From Malurus cyaneus samueli (taxonomy: Eukaryota > Chordata > Aves > Passeriformes > Maluridae), in the NCBI GenBank assembly GCA_009741485.1, contig CM019217.1:44984873-45048872 (forward strand): a stretch of 64,000 nucleotides of DNA. Direction: 5' to 3'. Shown piece after piece: positions 38,011 through 52,121 of the stretch (the first letter of the stretch is position 1; each line of letters begins with the position of its first letter). Both the position numbers and the translations under genes were made by a program. The notes under the pieces are model-generated. The model searched no databases. It had not been told where the DNA came from and saw nothing but the letters and a program-made list of their open reading frames with translations.

Positions 38011-41000
38011 AAAGCAGCAGTGCGGTTCCCAGCAGCTTTAAACAAATGGTTGAATGCAGACAGAACGAAGGGCAGACAGGAGACAGAGATGAGGGAAGCC
38101 TGGACAACTCCCCAAGACCGCCGAGGAGCACTCTGACCGGGAAAGATCAGCCCTAAAAAGCTCTGAGGCCCAACCCTGCTGCTCTGGGTTTGCAGCAAGA
38201 GATTTGTGACAGGCTCCCAGCCCAGCCCGCAATGATGGACCTGGACATGACCGCAGCGGAATGCTGCCAAGAGAAGGCATTCGTGACAGATGAAGGCTCG
38301 GGTGGACATGCTGGTGATGACCACCAGGTTTTAAGCCTGTTGGCAACATTTTGAGATTTGGCATTTTTCCCATGAAGTCATCTAATGAGCCCGTGCTGGA
38401 GTGAGAATCTCACCACCTTCCATGTAGGGAATCAAACCTCGTGTCACTCCTTGCTCCCCTGCCCCTGCCTTTCCAAATCCTGTTTGAAAACAGGATGTTT
38501 CTGAGTTCAGACTCCCTTAGTGAAAGCCATATGAACTGCTGATATCCAAACCAGTTTGTTTGAATTGTGTACAATGAAAGACTCCAAAACTGGAATGCAG
38601 AAAGTCAGTGATATCAGGAGTGGTAAAAATGGCTGCAAAGCCTCTTCATTTCTGTTGTTTTCTCTGCTAGTGCCTGCCAAAGGAGACAACTGCTTTTTAA
38701 TTATTCGGTCCCCAGAGTTGCTGAGTAGACTAGTGTCAAGCTAGCTGAAGTCTGACATATTTGCTTTTTAAAAATATGCTTTTAAATAAGCATACTACAT
38801 TTCCTTCAAAAAAACATCTTTGCTGTGCAAAAGAGCAAAAGCCAGCAGTCTGTGTTTAATTGAGTCCCTCTGTGTTTGGCTTACATGCACTTTAGGAGAC
38901 TGACAGAAGTATGCAAACATGGGAACAGGGCCAGCTTTTGCAAAGTTAATGAGGAAAAAAACCCACAGTCACTGCTTCCGCAGAAGCACTGCCTCCCATG
39001 AACTGATACTTACACAGCCAGCCAAGGGAAGAGAAAAGCACACAGCATAGTCACTTGTGCTCAGCTCTCCTTCCCTTCTCCCTCCAGCAGCGGAGGGACA
39101 TCAAGTCTGGGTAGTTTTTTAGCCCATGATGTGTGAGATAGTTTGTTCAACTGTCCTGTGCCTGTCTGTAGTCTTTCTGTCAGTCAGACCTGCCTGGGTC
39201 GAACATCACTCCTGGGAAGGTCAGAAGCCTGCAGGAAGGAGAGAACTGCTGCAGCGGGCTTTTGGTTTGCTGCAGCAGAAAACACCTATGGAACTTCTCC
39301 TCCAAAGCAGAAATCAAAGCTGAGCATAGCAGTAGTGGGAATTCTCCTCCAAGGACATCACACTCCATGTGACATGATGGTGAGAGATTCCCTGTTGCTG
39401 CTGGCTCCTGAGAGCAGAAGAGGGATGCTGGAAGCACAGAGATCAAGCATGTTTGTGTTGCTCCAAACAAAAACTCTCGGCAAACCAGATGGCCCATCAC
39501 AGCAGTTTTCAACCCTTTCCCAGGAAGAGAGCAGGGGAGGAAGTCCCAGTGCCAAATCTGAGATGACATGACCAAGTGCCAGAGCCCCACTGTGACTCGA
39601 GGTGAGGACAGGCTACCAACCCCACAGTCAAGCATAGGAGTGTGGGACACAGCTGGGCTGCTCTGGCCAGGCCTTTGTCACCACAAGGTACCAGGATGGC
39701 ACAGGAGGCCCCTGAGGAGGAGTCACCAGTGCAGCTGACAGTGTGTCCAAGCTGTAAAACCAGTGACTTGCCCCTGGCAGTGTTCTCCACTCTCGGCTCT
39801 GAGCTGTTGAGCAGCGAGACCTCACTGTGTTCTGCCACTCAGAGACCTTCCCCGTGCTGCTCTGAGGACGAGCTAAGGACAGATCCCCTTGCAGCAAACA
39901 CTTGGCTATGAGCTGGCCATGTAGAGCAGAATTCAGTATGAGCACAGCTTGCCAGAACTGCAAGGCCTTCTCAAGCAGAAAACCTTTCAGAGGTGTTCAG
40001 AAATACCCTGAGTCCTACAGCCTTGTGTGGCAACACCAGGAAAAGAAATTCCAAAGAGAAGGTTTAGTACTGGACAAACACAGACAAGGGACTGGCCCTG
40101 AATTTCTCAACAACCCTGAAACTCAAAGCTTCTTTCTTAGATGGTGTTTTCTGTTATGCAAAAACCTTAAACACAGAGTTTTCAGCAGCACAAACAGAAA
40201 CTGTTGCAGCTGACTCAAGCTGGTGAAAATGGTGAAAATGCCTCAATGGTACAAGCATCCAGCGGGATCTATTTTCTGGAGGCCACTGACTTTAGATATA
40301 TCAGTGCTTTTCATTCCCCACTGCTAGTTCTGCTTGCCTCTCTGCAAAAGGTAGCCTTACTTGGCCAATATTTTGCCCCAGTTAAGAGCTGGAAAAAAGG
40401 ACACCTGAATAAACAGTGACCTTTCTCAAGGTGAGACTCTCATCATCCCGGCGACAGTTCCAGTTATTTGACATCTTGAGCAATACAAAATGCACAAATT
40501 TACCCTCAGCTGATTCTTCAAAAGTAAACAAGCAAGAACACAATGCCTCGACGAAATTGCTACATCACAGGGGAGTGCAAATATCTGAAAATTGGGATAA
40601 TGTGTAGGATAAACATCAATTAAATACTTTCTTATATTTTCCTTGCTAGAGACCAAAAGACTTTCTGTATATTAATAAAGCAAGAATTCTCTGTCTTGTT
40701 TGCCAAATCAAGAACCTGTGGTATCAAACATTAGCAAGTTTAAAAAAGAACCTAGGGCGGAAATAATAAAAAAAAAAAACCGCAAAAACCACCAGCAACT
40801 TGGAAAAAAATGCTCTTTTTTTTTAAGGAGTTTCAGGGAAGGCTAAAACTTGAAATTGGCCTGAGTGTCTCAAGTAATGTTTATGGCTACACGCACCCTC
40901 CTGCTCTTTCTGGAGAACTGGCTACTAGCACGTCCACAACTTGGAAACCATTGAGCCTTTTCACCTCCGACTCCTCGTTGGCTGGCATTGGAAAAGTACT

Positions 41001-44000
41001 TGGAGTCATCTTGGACTCCTAAGAAAGGGTCAGACAGAGGCACTGAGCAAAACTGTTTAGTTCCACGTCCTGCCTTGACTCTTCCCTCAGTCCTGCCTCT
41101 CTCTGAGCACATTCGGACCCTTCCTGCCTGGCAGGACACTTGCCCAGTGTCAAGAACTCAGGACTCCATTGAGTAGAAGGTGAGAGCAGCATTATTCCCC
41201 CACGCCCTGCCTCTCCCATAGTCATGGCTCAGAAGAAAGGCATGTCTCTCCATCACACACACACCATTTATAACAGAAACCACCCTGTCCAAGGACTGTT
41301 CCTGCCCTACCAGTAAGGACTGTGGTTTTCTGCCAGCTTATATTTTTGGAGCCTGTTTACATATAATGACTGCTCAGATCACTCCAGTTTGTTGACATGT
41401 TTTCTCGGGAGGTCCTCAAACTGGACACTGTTCTTCTGAAACAAAGCTACAAATACCAAGCAGGTGGAAACCAACCATTTCCTTGGCTCCCATCAAGTGG
41501 GTGGGACTTCATCGGGAGAAATCACCCCTGAGGGCAAACAACATTTGTGTCCCATCCAAAAATCCAAGTGAAGCTGGATAAGCACCACCAGGAATTGTCC
41601 TTAGAGGTGTGATAAGCTCTGCAGAAAACAGGGCAGCAGCTGGGAGAGAGGGTGTACTTGTGGACACCAAATCCATGGTAACATGGACTTCAGGAGAGGC
41701 TTAGTCACTGGCAAATAAACCTCAATGCATCTGAGTTTAAGGTTCATGCTAGAATTGCATTTGTATACTATTTATTCAGAAGTCCTTTTCTTCTCCATCT
41801 TGTGCAATTTTTTCTGAGTTCCTCAGCATTCACTGGGGTTAACATGAACTGGAATGATCCTATAGTGTTGCATACAGAGGGTGTCCTACAGTCATCAGAA
41901 AAGGCAAAGAGAAAGGAGATGCCACATGCAGAAACCTTGACATGATTCGGAATCTGAGAAGTAGGTGCCAGCTAAGCCCTCTGGGGACCTGACTGAATAC
42001 CACCACCAGTGGCAAGATGGCATTGGGAAGAAAAATTGCTGAACGCTGGGAAGTTGCTTCCGATGCCGGCTGCAGCCAGCAGACCCCACCTCCAGCTCTG
42101 CCTTCGGTCTCCTCTAAAACATCAGCTGCTTTACAAGTTCGGTATTAGCAATCCGATGAAATAATTTGTGCCTGATTTGCCAGGTAAAAAGGAACCTGTT
42201 TGGGGTGATGCTGTCACACAAGGTCAAAGTCACCTGTGCAGGCCCCAGGCCAAACATGGAGACAAGTCCATTATAGCAATAGCTGCCAAATTTGGAAAGC
42301 CTTTGACTGTAGCACTATTACCTAAATTTAAGGGTAGCAGGACTGGTTGAATTATTCATTGCAAGCAAACTCTCTGGCAAACCTTAGCCCTGCTACCTGT
42401 TCACAGATCTGTTTACAGATGTCTGTTACACAGAACAGTACGGACTGTTTTCGTGCAAAACACATTCCAGCCTGGGAGCTGCCCGCCAGTCCTTTACTTC
42501 TGTAACTCCCTGCCCCATGGGTTGTGCCAAGGGTGGTATTCCTGCTCCCTGCTGTACTTGTAAGTCCTACCTAGGGGCAGAAGTGAGATACAGCCCACAG
42601 GGAGGAGCAGGATTCTGCCTGTGGAGCACATTAGGTTGGTTTCATCACAGTTTTTGCAGATGCTTATGCATGTATTTGTTTGTATCATGTTTGCATTCTT
42701 TCTTGTTCTCCTCTGTGAGACTATCCTCTTTCTTCAGTGTTTCTTTTTGTTTTGCCTGTCTGAGGGACCAGACTGAAGACAGTGCCAAGAGTCTATCATT
42801 TAGATGCACTTCCCTTACTGCTGTCCCTCTGTTTGCAGCCAGCACTCTGTCCCCTTCTGCCTTAAGAGTCTCACACCCATTTCCAGTTCCCCTGGCTAAA
42901 TAATTAAAGCACTCCTGTGCTTGTGGAAGAGGCGAGTGCTGTGCTATCAGTGTTGCATGCTCATCCCTTTGGGGTCTTGCACTACTTTTTTCAGAGGCAG
43001 AGCTCTGTTACCAGGACATAAAAGCCACTCTTTTTTTTTAAGAAGGAAGGATGGAGCTGAAGGCAGTCCAGAAAGATTGGCTGCTCCAAGATTACAAAGG
43101 AAAATAAAGTCCAATAATACTCTTTTTTTTCCCTTCCCTTTTTTTTTGGGAGCATTCTTTTTGCAGGGGAGGGAGAGTTGTCTTGACAACCCGTTTCACC
43201 TATAATCAGCTGTGTCTCAGTGTCTTGCAAGACCGGGTTCATGCCCAGCACTCTGGTTTGCTTCACTTGTTTTCGTTCAGTTGCACAGAAATTAGCTCAG
43301 TCTTGCCCATGCAGGATGTGCCTTTTCATGTTCCACCAGCACAAAGGAGACAACAGTCTTAGGCTTTGGGATTTTGCAGACAACCACAGAGGTACTTTGG
43401 TAGGCAAAAGTTGCCCTGAGAGGGAGTGACACCTAACCCTGAAAGTACTAAGACTAGGCATCCCAAATGGGATTTGTTCTGAGAATCTGCAAAGCTGAAA
43501 TCTCTTCATCCCAGTTTAAATACTTGAACCAAACTTCTATCAGAAAATAAGCACCACACTTTCCTTACTTCAGCAAGTGCTTCAGACTCTTCCCAACTTT
43601 GAATTGGTTCAAGACCTTTTAAAGGCCAAAGGCTAAGCACCTTGACCTACAACTGAGGACTTTGGCAAGTAATTGACTTCCAGATCAGCTCTTCCACCAC
43701 CCCTGTGCAAAGTGCAAAGTATAGCAGAACGTGATCCCAACCTTAGCGATCAAAGAGCAGTTGTCACTATTCATTCTCTCTGAAGTGCAGAAACAAAACA
43801 CCTAAATCCACATCTAGCTGTCTTCCTCTCATGCTTTTTGGGAAGCCTAGGGAGTGAGCTGAAGAGAAACATATCCCCATTTCCCAAAGTCTTAGATGTT
43901 TGGGAGATCATGTCTGGACCTCACAACTGCATTCTCTCTCCTGGCTGCCTGAAATCCCCATCTCTCTAGCAGAAGCTCTCTGGAAGCTTGTGTGCTGCCC

Positions 44001-47000
44001 AGCATGGTGGCACAGCTGCCACCTCCCAGCTAAGTCATTTAAAGAGGCAGCAAAGACCAGAGGGACAATTCATCCTCTGGCAGCACCTGTCTGTTCCTGT
44101 TAAGCTGATTGAGCCATGGGCTTGCTCCAAGGGCACCATTCCAGTGCCCACACACAGGCATGTCCAGCAGCACTACTGGAGATGGCTCAGGTCTCCGGGC
44201 TGGCCTCCAGCTGCTGCTTCAGAAGCCTGGAGGTCCTGCAGGTCCCACATGCTTTGTGCAGACAGCTCAGGTACCAGAGGGCACCAGACACCTATGTTCA
44301 GGTAATTAAGCCTTTCCCCTAGCAGGCCCTCCAGGTGTAATTCTTAAAGAGTTTAAGATAGAGGGACTTAAGTGTGGTTTGTGCCAAGCTTTTCCGAGAC
44401 AGGAAGGAATAAAGTGGAATTGGAACAGGACTAGAATGAAAACTGTAAATCTATGGCAAACCCAGCAAGTGAGAACCATTTCTAATCAACAGGCATCCTT
44501 CTTTCTTCTTGAGAAACCAAATTCCTAGCTGGTCTCCATTTACCATGAAACTCTGCTGAATATGCACGCTCCCTCATACTTCTGCACAGCATATCTGGAA
44601 AGACTCACAGACTCCTTTTCCATTTCAAAGCCTGTCATTTGAGGTTGTACCCTTCAGAATGGATTGTCAAAGTTGTTTTGTAGTGGGACACTACAGTCCC
44701 CCACCATCCTTTGAGTTTTCCTCGTATTGGTAGATTTTGGAAGGATGGCTCCATGCACAGCCCAACTGTAATAAGATGCCATGGTCAGGACCACAGCTTA
44801 GGCAAGCAGAGGGAGAAAGAGGAAAAACAAAAGGGCAGCTGTATCCCAGACATGCAGAACACAGCTGGTGCAGGACAGAGTGGAAAGCTTGAATAGAGAA
44901 GCAAAAGTGCGACAGAAAGCAGATAGTTGTACTTCAACATACGTTATAGACATTTTGTTCTGCCAAAAAAAACATAAGTGAACAGAGCAATGGTTTTATG
45001 CCAGGTTGAAAGGTAGGTGGTGTGGATAGAGAAGCAGAGGTCAGCTGGAGTGTACAAAGACTATTCTACACATGCCCCAAAATTCAAAGATTGGGGGTAG
45101 GGGGAGCACTTTAAAGACTATGAATGTACGTATGGCTCTAGAGCAGAAGGCTGAGCTGTGGTATGTGCTCAGGGAGATTTTGCACAATTTAAAATATTCT
45201 GCAGATGGCAGGAGGAACAGATGGGAAGCTCCCCACAGCAATGGCCATGTGGCTGCAGCCACCAGCTCCGTTGTTCAGCTGTGAAGCCATCTCACAGCCA
45301 GCATGAACACAGTGGGACAAGCTTCCTTTACATCCGGCAGCACACAGCCGAGATCTGCACTCTTCATCTCTCGGACACAACAGCTGATGTTTCCACCTCA
45401 GACTATTCTGCTCACTACCACAGCAACCAAGAGGGATCTGAATTAGGTCTGTGGTCTCTTGGCTCAGAAAAGCAGCTCAGCAGCCTTGAGCATGACTACC
45501 TTGGTTCAAGACAGAGGTTTCATCCAGTATGGCACACCTACTACAACATCTATGGAAACGTTTCACACACAGACAAAATGAGCCAAGCACAGAGGAGTTC
45601 CTTCACTCTCTGCCAAACTGTGTCATTTAACAACAAAAACTCTATGTCAGTCAGTATTCACCAAGGTGGGCAGGTCTCTTGGCTGGGGGACAGCATGGCA
45701 GCATTTCTTTTTTTCTGCCTGAAAGGGACCTAAGTCATAGCCTAAATCATTACAGTGATTCTGTTTATATCGTGAAAGAGCATTATCTGGGAATCATTCC
45801 TTTTGGAAACCCTGATCCAACACTTGCAGGGACATCACCATCTGTCAGATTAGAGTGGAAGAAAACTTCTCTCTGCTATGTTGAAATCATATGTAGACCT
45901 CTTTATCTTCCCAATCCCTTAAATACAAAATTTTAAAGATTTTAAAGATTAAGTTTAAAAATATTCTTTTCCTCTTTCAAGGTGAACACAAAGTTTTCCA
46001 TGCTTGAAGACTAATGACAAAATCAGAGGCATTTGAATGGGTTTACTTAAGGAATCTAGTAAAGCATCACTCTACCTCCTCCACATGATGCTACACTTAC
46101 CAATGCAGCTCTAGTGTGGAAACAAATCCCAATCAGACAAACAAATACCCATCACACATCCAATTTAATTGTCATTTAGTTTCAAAATAACCCTGTCCTT
46201 CCCATGCTTTTTAATCTCTAACCGGGGGGGGGGGGGGGAGCTACCTCCAGAGGAGATGTGCATGTGATAGCATGCATGGATAGAAGCACCATTAAACCAT
46301 GAGAATTTGCCACAAGCTGTTTGGCATGGCATGTGAAGGAAGCCAATAGATTCTCCATTTACCTATAAAGTCTTCCCTGCTGTTGGTGTCTGCTAAAAGG
46401 CTGTTGCAGCATCCAGGAACCCTAACACCGCACTACACAGGGCAGCAGTCCCTGATCTGATAAGGTTTCTGTAAGACCTGTTCATAACAGCAAGGCCAGC
46501 AGTGCAGACAGGATTGCAGCAGAGGACAGCTGCTTCCAGACATGGCTTGTTAGAAAATCAGTACAGGTAGGGTCAGGGAAGGACTTTTTCACATATGCAA
46601 AACAAGCAAGAACAAGGAGTGAATCAGTAAATTTCAGAAAAGCCAAAACCAGCAAATGTGAAGTTTTTCAGAAGAGTCTGAAAAAGAAATATGCCCATGT
46701 GACTCTGCAGGTTGACAGGGGGTAAACAAAGCACCAGCATAGCTGAAAAAAACTTCTCCCACAGATCTGCAGCACACCAACAGACAGACTTTGCAGGCAC
46801 CACCACAATTCCCTCCAATGTGGCAAGCCTGATTTCTTTTTCAGCTATGCCCCTCCCTGGCTTCTCAGCTCAAATAAATGCTCCTTATCTTCAGGTCTGC
46901 CTGTTTGCTGAAGATTGCCAAGAGTGGTGACCCAGATTGTGCTTAAATACAGCCAAGCTCAGCACAGTAGCAGTCGGTCACCCTCTCTGCACATGGTTCA

Positions 47001-49000
47001 TGGCATCCCAAAGAGCCTGTTGTCAAAGTTCAGCATCATCAAACACTAACTACATGGACAGATAATATCTGGCCTAGACTGCCTAGATCAACTAGTAAAA
47101 TGTCACTTCTCCCTTCTTTTTAGCTATCATCCATATATGCATGAATGGAAATGAATGACAAACATAGGAGTGTTTTCAAGTGAGAAAAGGAGGCACACTG
47201 AATCTCACAGCTCGCTGCTGCACCTGTCTCTAAATTACATATCAAGCATTTTCATGCTGCACAGAGCATAAGTATTCAGCTACTTATCAATTAAAGCTAG
47301 GAATTAATATGAAATTTTGCTCAGCATGGAAGTCTCTGGGAAGGTGTGTCATGCTTCACAGGCTGCCTGCAGCCCAGGTCCTGCATACCACTCCAAACCT
47401 GAACACAACCACAATGAAGCAATTCCTGCTTATTGGGACATCTCTGGCTCACAGAGATCCATTTGGCTACATGTGCTCTTTAAAAATTAACATCACTGCA
47501 ACAGGGAACATAAACAAAGGAGGTCAGAATCACCTGCAAGTACTTTACCAATGCAAGACCACTACTACCATTCACTTCAAACAGCAAAGCCTCATAATTA
47601 GCACTGTTTTAGCCAGGAATGTAGGCAGAAACCCCATCATGATATATCTGCAAGCAGCATCACAAGATTTACAATTAAGATGTGCTGTCATGACCACACC
47701 AAGTTAAGATCGCAGGAGCAAGACATGGTGCCACCAGTGGGCACTCCTGAACTGAGTGGCCACAGAGACAGATGCCTGAGCCATGGAATCACATCCCTGA
47801 TCGGAACACACCCAGAGGTTACCTCTGTCATAAAGAAGTGTTCAAGGCTCTTGTCATTCACTTGAAAAAGACTTTTTGCCATATGGAGCCACTTAGTGCA
47901 AAGCAGTTACGCTCCTTCAGTTTAAAAAGCACATCCCTTAAGCTGCTTCATGTTTTCCTCCCACAGCACCGAGTCCTCCAACTTAAAAAGGGCAAAAGCC
48001 AGTCAGCATTGGAGGCTGAGAATGTGAAAGGACTGAGCTAGAAGGAACTCAAGAGAGAAGCAACTGCTGCATCTTCAAAGCCTTGTCAGTGTCCATCCTT
48101 GCAGATCAGTACCCCGTTCTCCACTGGAGGAAGGTGTTCTAGAAGGGTTAGCCTGCTCTCTACCATGGCTGTTCAGCTGAGGCCACAGCTCAGCACAAGG
48201 CAGAGCAGAAGCGTGTGCTGACCTGGCTACTTCGTGTATCTCCATCTGGGAAATCCTCCTGGTGAGCTGTCACTGCTGCCCCACGGGGCTGCCAGACATG
48301 AAGTGCTTGAGAGGAGACTGGAATGGACCTGGCTGCGACACAGTGATGTTCTATACATTTAGCACACTTCAAAATCTGCACTCAGTAACTGGGTCTCCTC
48401 TATCCTCCACAGGTAAGACTTTCTGTTTCCTTATAAAGAGCCTGTCAGTTGTTATTAGAAAGAACGAAGATCTTACCTAGAACAAACTTTTTTTTTCCAG
48501 AGGAGGCAAACATTCATTAGTGGAAGATAAAGGAGGAATTAAAAACAGCCATGAGAAGGGTAGGGTGAGAGAAATGAGTGAAAAAACAAATTCGCAGGAT
48601 CATCAAAAACAGTCAAGGCCTGCAGTCAAATGCCGAGAGCTCTCCAAGGCCATGAGAACTTCAGGTAAACTGAGGTTTTCAGTTACTTCCACTGCTGAGA
48701 ACAGCCCCCTCCTCACTGCAATGTTAATTTCCAACATAATATGGAAACAAGAAATCCCTTGTTAGACCAAATTATTCAATTACCTTACTATCAGACAAGC
48801 ACAGACAAAAGCAGTTTCTGTGGACAGCTGATTTGCAGAGAGTGGCCCCTGTAGCTGCACCTCACAAGGAGTTAATGGAAGCTACAAACTGCTGTGACCT
48901 TCCCATTTGCTCAGGCATTTGCTCACTGAGACAGAGAGGTTATTGCTCTCTAACCTGTCTGAGAAACCTTTTTTCCTAACATAACCCCAAGATTCTGTGA
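38011..49000. other. Intergenic between PPP1R3B and ERI1, right part
   Basis: No coding exon recognised. Contains the G15 run and low-complexity stretches (for example A-rich near 40.77 kb). A small perfect hairpin, TATGCTT and AAGCATA with a 6-base loop, is at 38775-38794. The last part may belong to a long ERI1 3'UTR. Confidence 0.5.
46224..46238 (+). repeat. Poly(G) tract, G15
   Basis: Fifteen consecutive G residues. Such runs can form G-quadruplexes and are error-prone in sequencing, so the exact length is uncertain. Confidence 0.9.
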
Positions 49001-50890
49001 ATCCCTCTCACATTCATATAAATATATATTAAGAAATTTATTTGAAAGCACTCATGTTGAAATTAGTCTGCAATCCCTTTGTTTAAAGTTGCTACTGTTC
49101 CACAAAGGCTATCTGCAGTAGAATTACTTAACTATGGCTCCTGAAATGTGAAATAAAAAGCAACAACAAAACAAAGCCTCTTACTCCATCAACAAGGCAA
49201 TCAATGTCTGTGTGCATTTTTTCTGCATAAAAAGGAGATTGTCTTTTACATAGTGTTAATTAATTTTTCAGCATGGAAAGACTCCTCTAATAAATTAAAA
49301 TATTCATTACAGCAGATGTACTCAGCAAGCTTCTCTGGATGAACAAATGAGATCAACCTGAAAAAACAACCTGTTTGGCCAAATACGAGTACCACTAGTA
49401 AAATCACCATAGCACTTTTTTTTTTCCCCTCTAGAGCCTCCTTTCCCTGTGATAGAAAGCACCCAGGAAAATTCATCCTATTTCTTAGTGCTGTGAACTA
49501 GTAACATGCATGGGATTTAAGCCACCCAGCCATGCAGTGTTGCTGGTCCACTAGAAAAGACTAACCATGAGCTGCGCTGACACCAAGACCCCCCAAGAAT
49601 ACCGAAGTTATCTCATGCTTTATAGACCAAACTCAGTACCTGACATGTTTAAAAATATGAAATTATTTTAATAAGTTTGTTTACATTTCAAGCAAATCAG
49701 CAAACATTGTCAAAATTCACTCCATCTCAAAAATCACAGAATCCAATATTCTGTGAAAATACAGCTCACAGTCTGACATTAATCCAACAGGTAAAATAGT
49801 ATCTGGAGTGATTCTACTGATTTCTGCAGCTCACTGATAAAAAGCATCCCAACCTACACAAGCAGTAAACAGAAAACAATTATTATTTAACCCTTATCTC
49901 AAAATACCTTTTTGAAGTTACTTAGCAAAAATAAACAACTCTGTACTTAAAATAAATGATGTACTATTACAACAGCTCTTAGGCAACCTGTAGTATAATC
50001 TGCAACAAATGAAAGTTTCTCATTCAACTGCGAGCCTGGTAACAGACCTGTAAATAAAGGCTAGTGATAAAGTCTCTGGCTGCCAGCATGCCCACGGGAG
50101 ATCTGCTGAACTAGACTCAATTTCATCATAGACCCCTGTGCAACTGTAACTCAGACACAAAAAATGTAAATTACGTTGGTACTTCAGAAAAAGTGGATAG
50201 TGTAGTCGCTACAGTGAAAACCATGTATATAAGAATTTGTACAAAATATAGGCTGAGAGATAAATGGTATTTTTGGAGTAAGCATATCAGAGATTTGGAT
50301 TCTGAAAATCCATCAAGTGTAGCTACAAAACAAACTGTAAAGTTCAACAAAACACTGTAAGAGAACAAGTATCTGCTATCAGGAAGAAAACCAAACAAAA
50401 AAAGAACATCAGTCTAAACCAGTTATGACCATCCAAATCTGTGACTCATGGAAAAAAAACATATGAAGCAATTGAAAATTGACTATTACTTCTCCTTCTT
50501 CCATGAATTTAAAATGGAAGTTTTCACAGTTCCATTGATGCAGTATAGCAGTCAGAAAAGCAAAGTGGGATGGGGAAGAGTTTGATTAGTCAGTCAATGT
50601 TCTTAACAAAGCTTTATTAATTGGCTGTTTTGTGTCCTGAATATAAGTGGTAAAAAGGGTGAATTGTAATACAAGAATAGCATTTTTTTTTCAAGTAAGA
50701 GCACCAAAATACATTATTCCATTTTTCAGAATAAGCCACTGTAATGCAAAGTTGACCACATTCATGATGCACTTTGTAATAGTCCACACAGACAAGGCAA
50801 ATTAACACTTTGGCCTCTTTTGAATATCATCTCAGGCTTGGGGAGAAAGCAGAAGTTGTTAGTCATTAGCTGTGGCCATTAATAATGATG

Positions 50891-50933
50891 TTAATCATTA
50901 GATTAATCATTTGATTTTAATCATTAGATTTTG
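50891..50933 (+). repeat. Short tandem array of TAATCATT-type units
   Basis: Three units of 13-15 bases (ttaatcattagat, taatcatttgatt, ttaatcattagatt) in a very AT-rich stretch downstream of the ERI1 coding region. It may lie inside a long ERI1 3'UTR on the other strand. Confidence 0.75.
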
Positions 50934-51740
50934 AAATAAAGGCATAGCTTCATGGTGGCAGAAGCATAAGAAGATACCAAAAATAGCTGAGCATGTCTTT
51001 AGCCATGAATGAGAAGCTTCCGTATACTTTTATGTATAGTCACAGATCATGAAATTTTGACAACCTGGCATGTTTTGAACTTAGTTTTACTTCACTCATT
51101 TTTAAGCCCAAATGGCTGAGAGTGTCTAAAAACATTAAATGAAAGGCAGCTATGCAGGAATGAAAATCTGAACAACCTCCTCTTTTGAAACACATGTTAA
51201 AAAATACTATCATACTACATTAATGACATTTTTATTTGACACCAAGCTCTTCCACTTGATGGGGAAGCAGACAAACATATCCCTTAAAGAAAAACTCCAA
51301 ACAACAGAGTACTCCTCTACTGTTTTAGAACTGATGAATATGCACCCATTTCTCCTAGAGTTTGCAAAAAACAAAAGAAATTAGCAGGAACCCTTAGAAG
51401 AGTGCCTTATCAGGAGAGGCCAGCCCGACCACTCACTCTTTCAGTTCTTCCAGGAATGACTTATTTGTGTGCAATGAATAAGCAGATGTTAGATATGATT
51501 GGAGTGCATCACAAGTATTGTGAATAAGTACTGCCCACAGGCTGGGGTGGAACAGCAGCACACAGGCCCAATCCCCCTCAGCAGGTCTTTAAATCACACG
51601 TTCTTAAAAACTTAACACATTATCTGGATTCCAGAAATTAGCTTCACTGCTGGCAAAGTTGGAAACAACAACAGAAGTCATCAGTACAAAAAGAAATTAC
51701 TGTAACAGGCTTCAAAGAGCAAAGAGCTTCCACACCCCTC

Positions 51741-51746
51741 TTTATT
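51741..51746 (-). terminator. ERI1: Candidate proximal poly(A) signal of ERI1
   Basis: On the minus strand AATAAA lies about 130 bases after the ERI1 stop, followed by a GT-rich and then T-rich stretch. Further AATAAA hexamers on the same strand at 51231-51236, 50613-50618 and 49037-49042 could give longer 3'UTRs, as mammalian ERI1 has. Sequence alone does not decide between them. Confidence 0.45.
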
Positions 51747-51878
51747 TCAACAGAGATGAGTAGTTAAGGTGCTTTAGGATTCTGCACGGCAGACAAGCTG
51801 GCAGAGGTGGCCATTTAATAAGCTCTGGAGTCTTTAGCGGGTATCTGAGGCCAGTTCCATAGGCAGAGCCCTGAGCTG

Positions 51879-52121
51879 CTAGTTTCTGTAGCGGGGCATC
51901 TGTGGAGCAGGGGCTCCCTCTAAGGGGGCTGAGGAGGAGACTGTCATCAGCTGTCCACCGTGAATTCTCTCATTCACCCGCAGGTCACAGCCATCCTGCA
52001 GCATCCTTATAGCTATCCTTGCAATGTTTTTAGAATCATCAAGTCCACTATGAGGTCTCCCGTCATAATTCATGCCCAGCTTTTCAAGCATGATTGTCAG
52101 CTTGGTCTGGTTCCTAGGAAC
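51879..52121 (-). CDS. ERI1: ERI1 coding exon 7 and stop
   Basis: Acceptor ctttctccatcag. Encodes VPRNQTKLTIMLEKLGMNYD, the last catalytic motif (H279 and D284 in GRPHSGLDDSKN) and the short Pro-rich tail ending QMPRYRN before TAG. Confidence 0.97.
   Translation of the reverse strand, partial: VPRNQTKLTIMLEKLGMNYDGRPHSGLDDSKNIARIAIRMLQDGCDLRVNERIHGGQLMTVSSSAPLEGAPAPQMPRYRN

Larger units (their letters stand above)
49001..51878 (-). other. ERI1: Probable ERI1 3'UTR and downstream flank
   Basis: AT-rich sequence following the ERI1 stop on the minus strand, with several AATAAA hexamers on that strand. How much of it is transcribed 3'UTR cannot be fixed from the sequence. Confidence 0.4.

Noticed and set aside
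48985..49005. gattctgtga motif resembling a CR1 3' terminus
   Set aside because: The upstream conserved CR1 tail is missing, so the short match is probably chance.
49725..49765. tcacagaatcc / attctgtga pair resembling a reverse CR1 end
   Set aside because: No further CR1 consensus follows in either direction.
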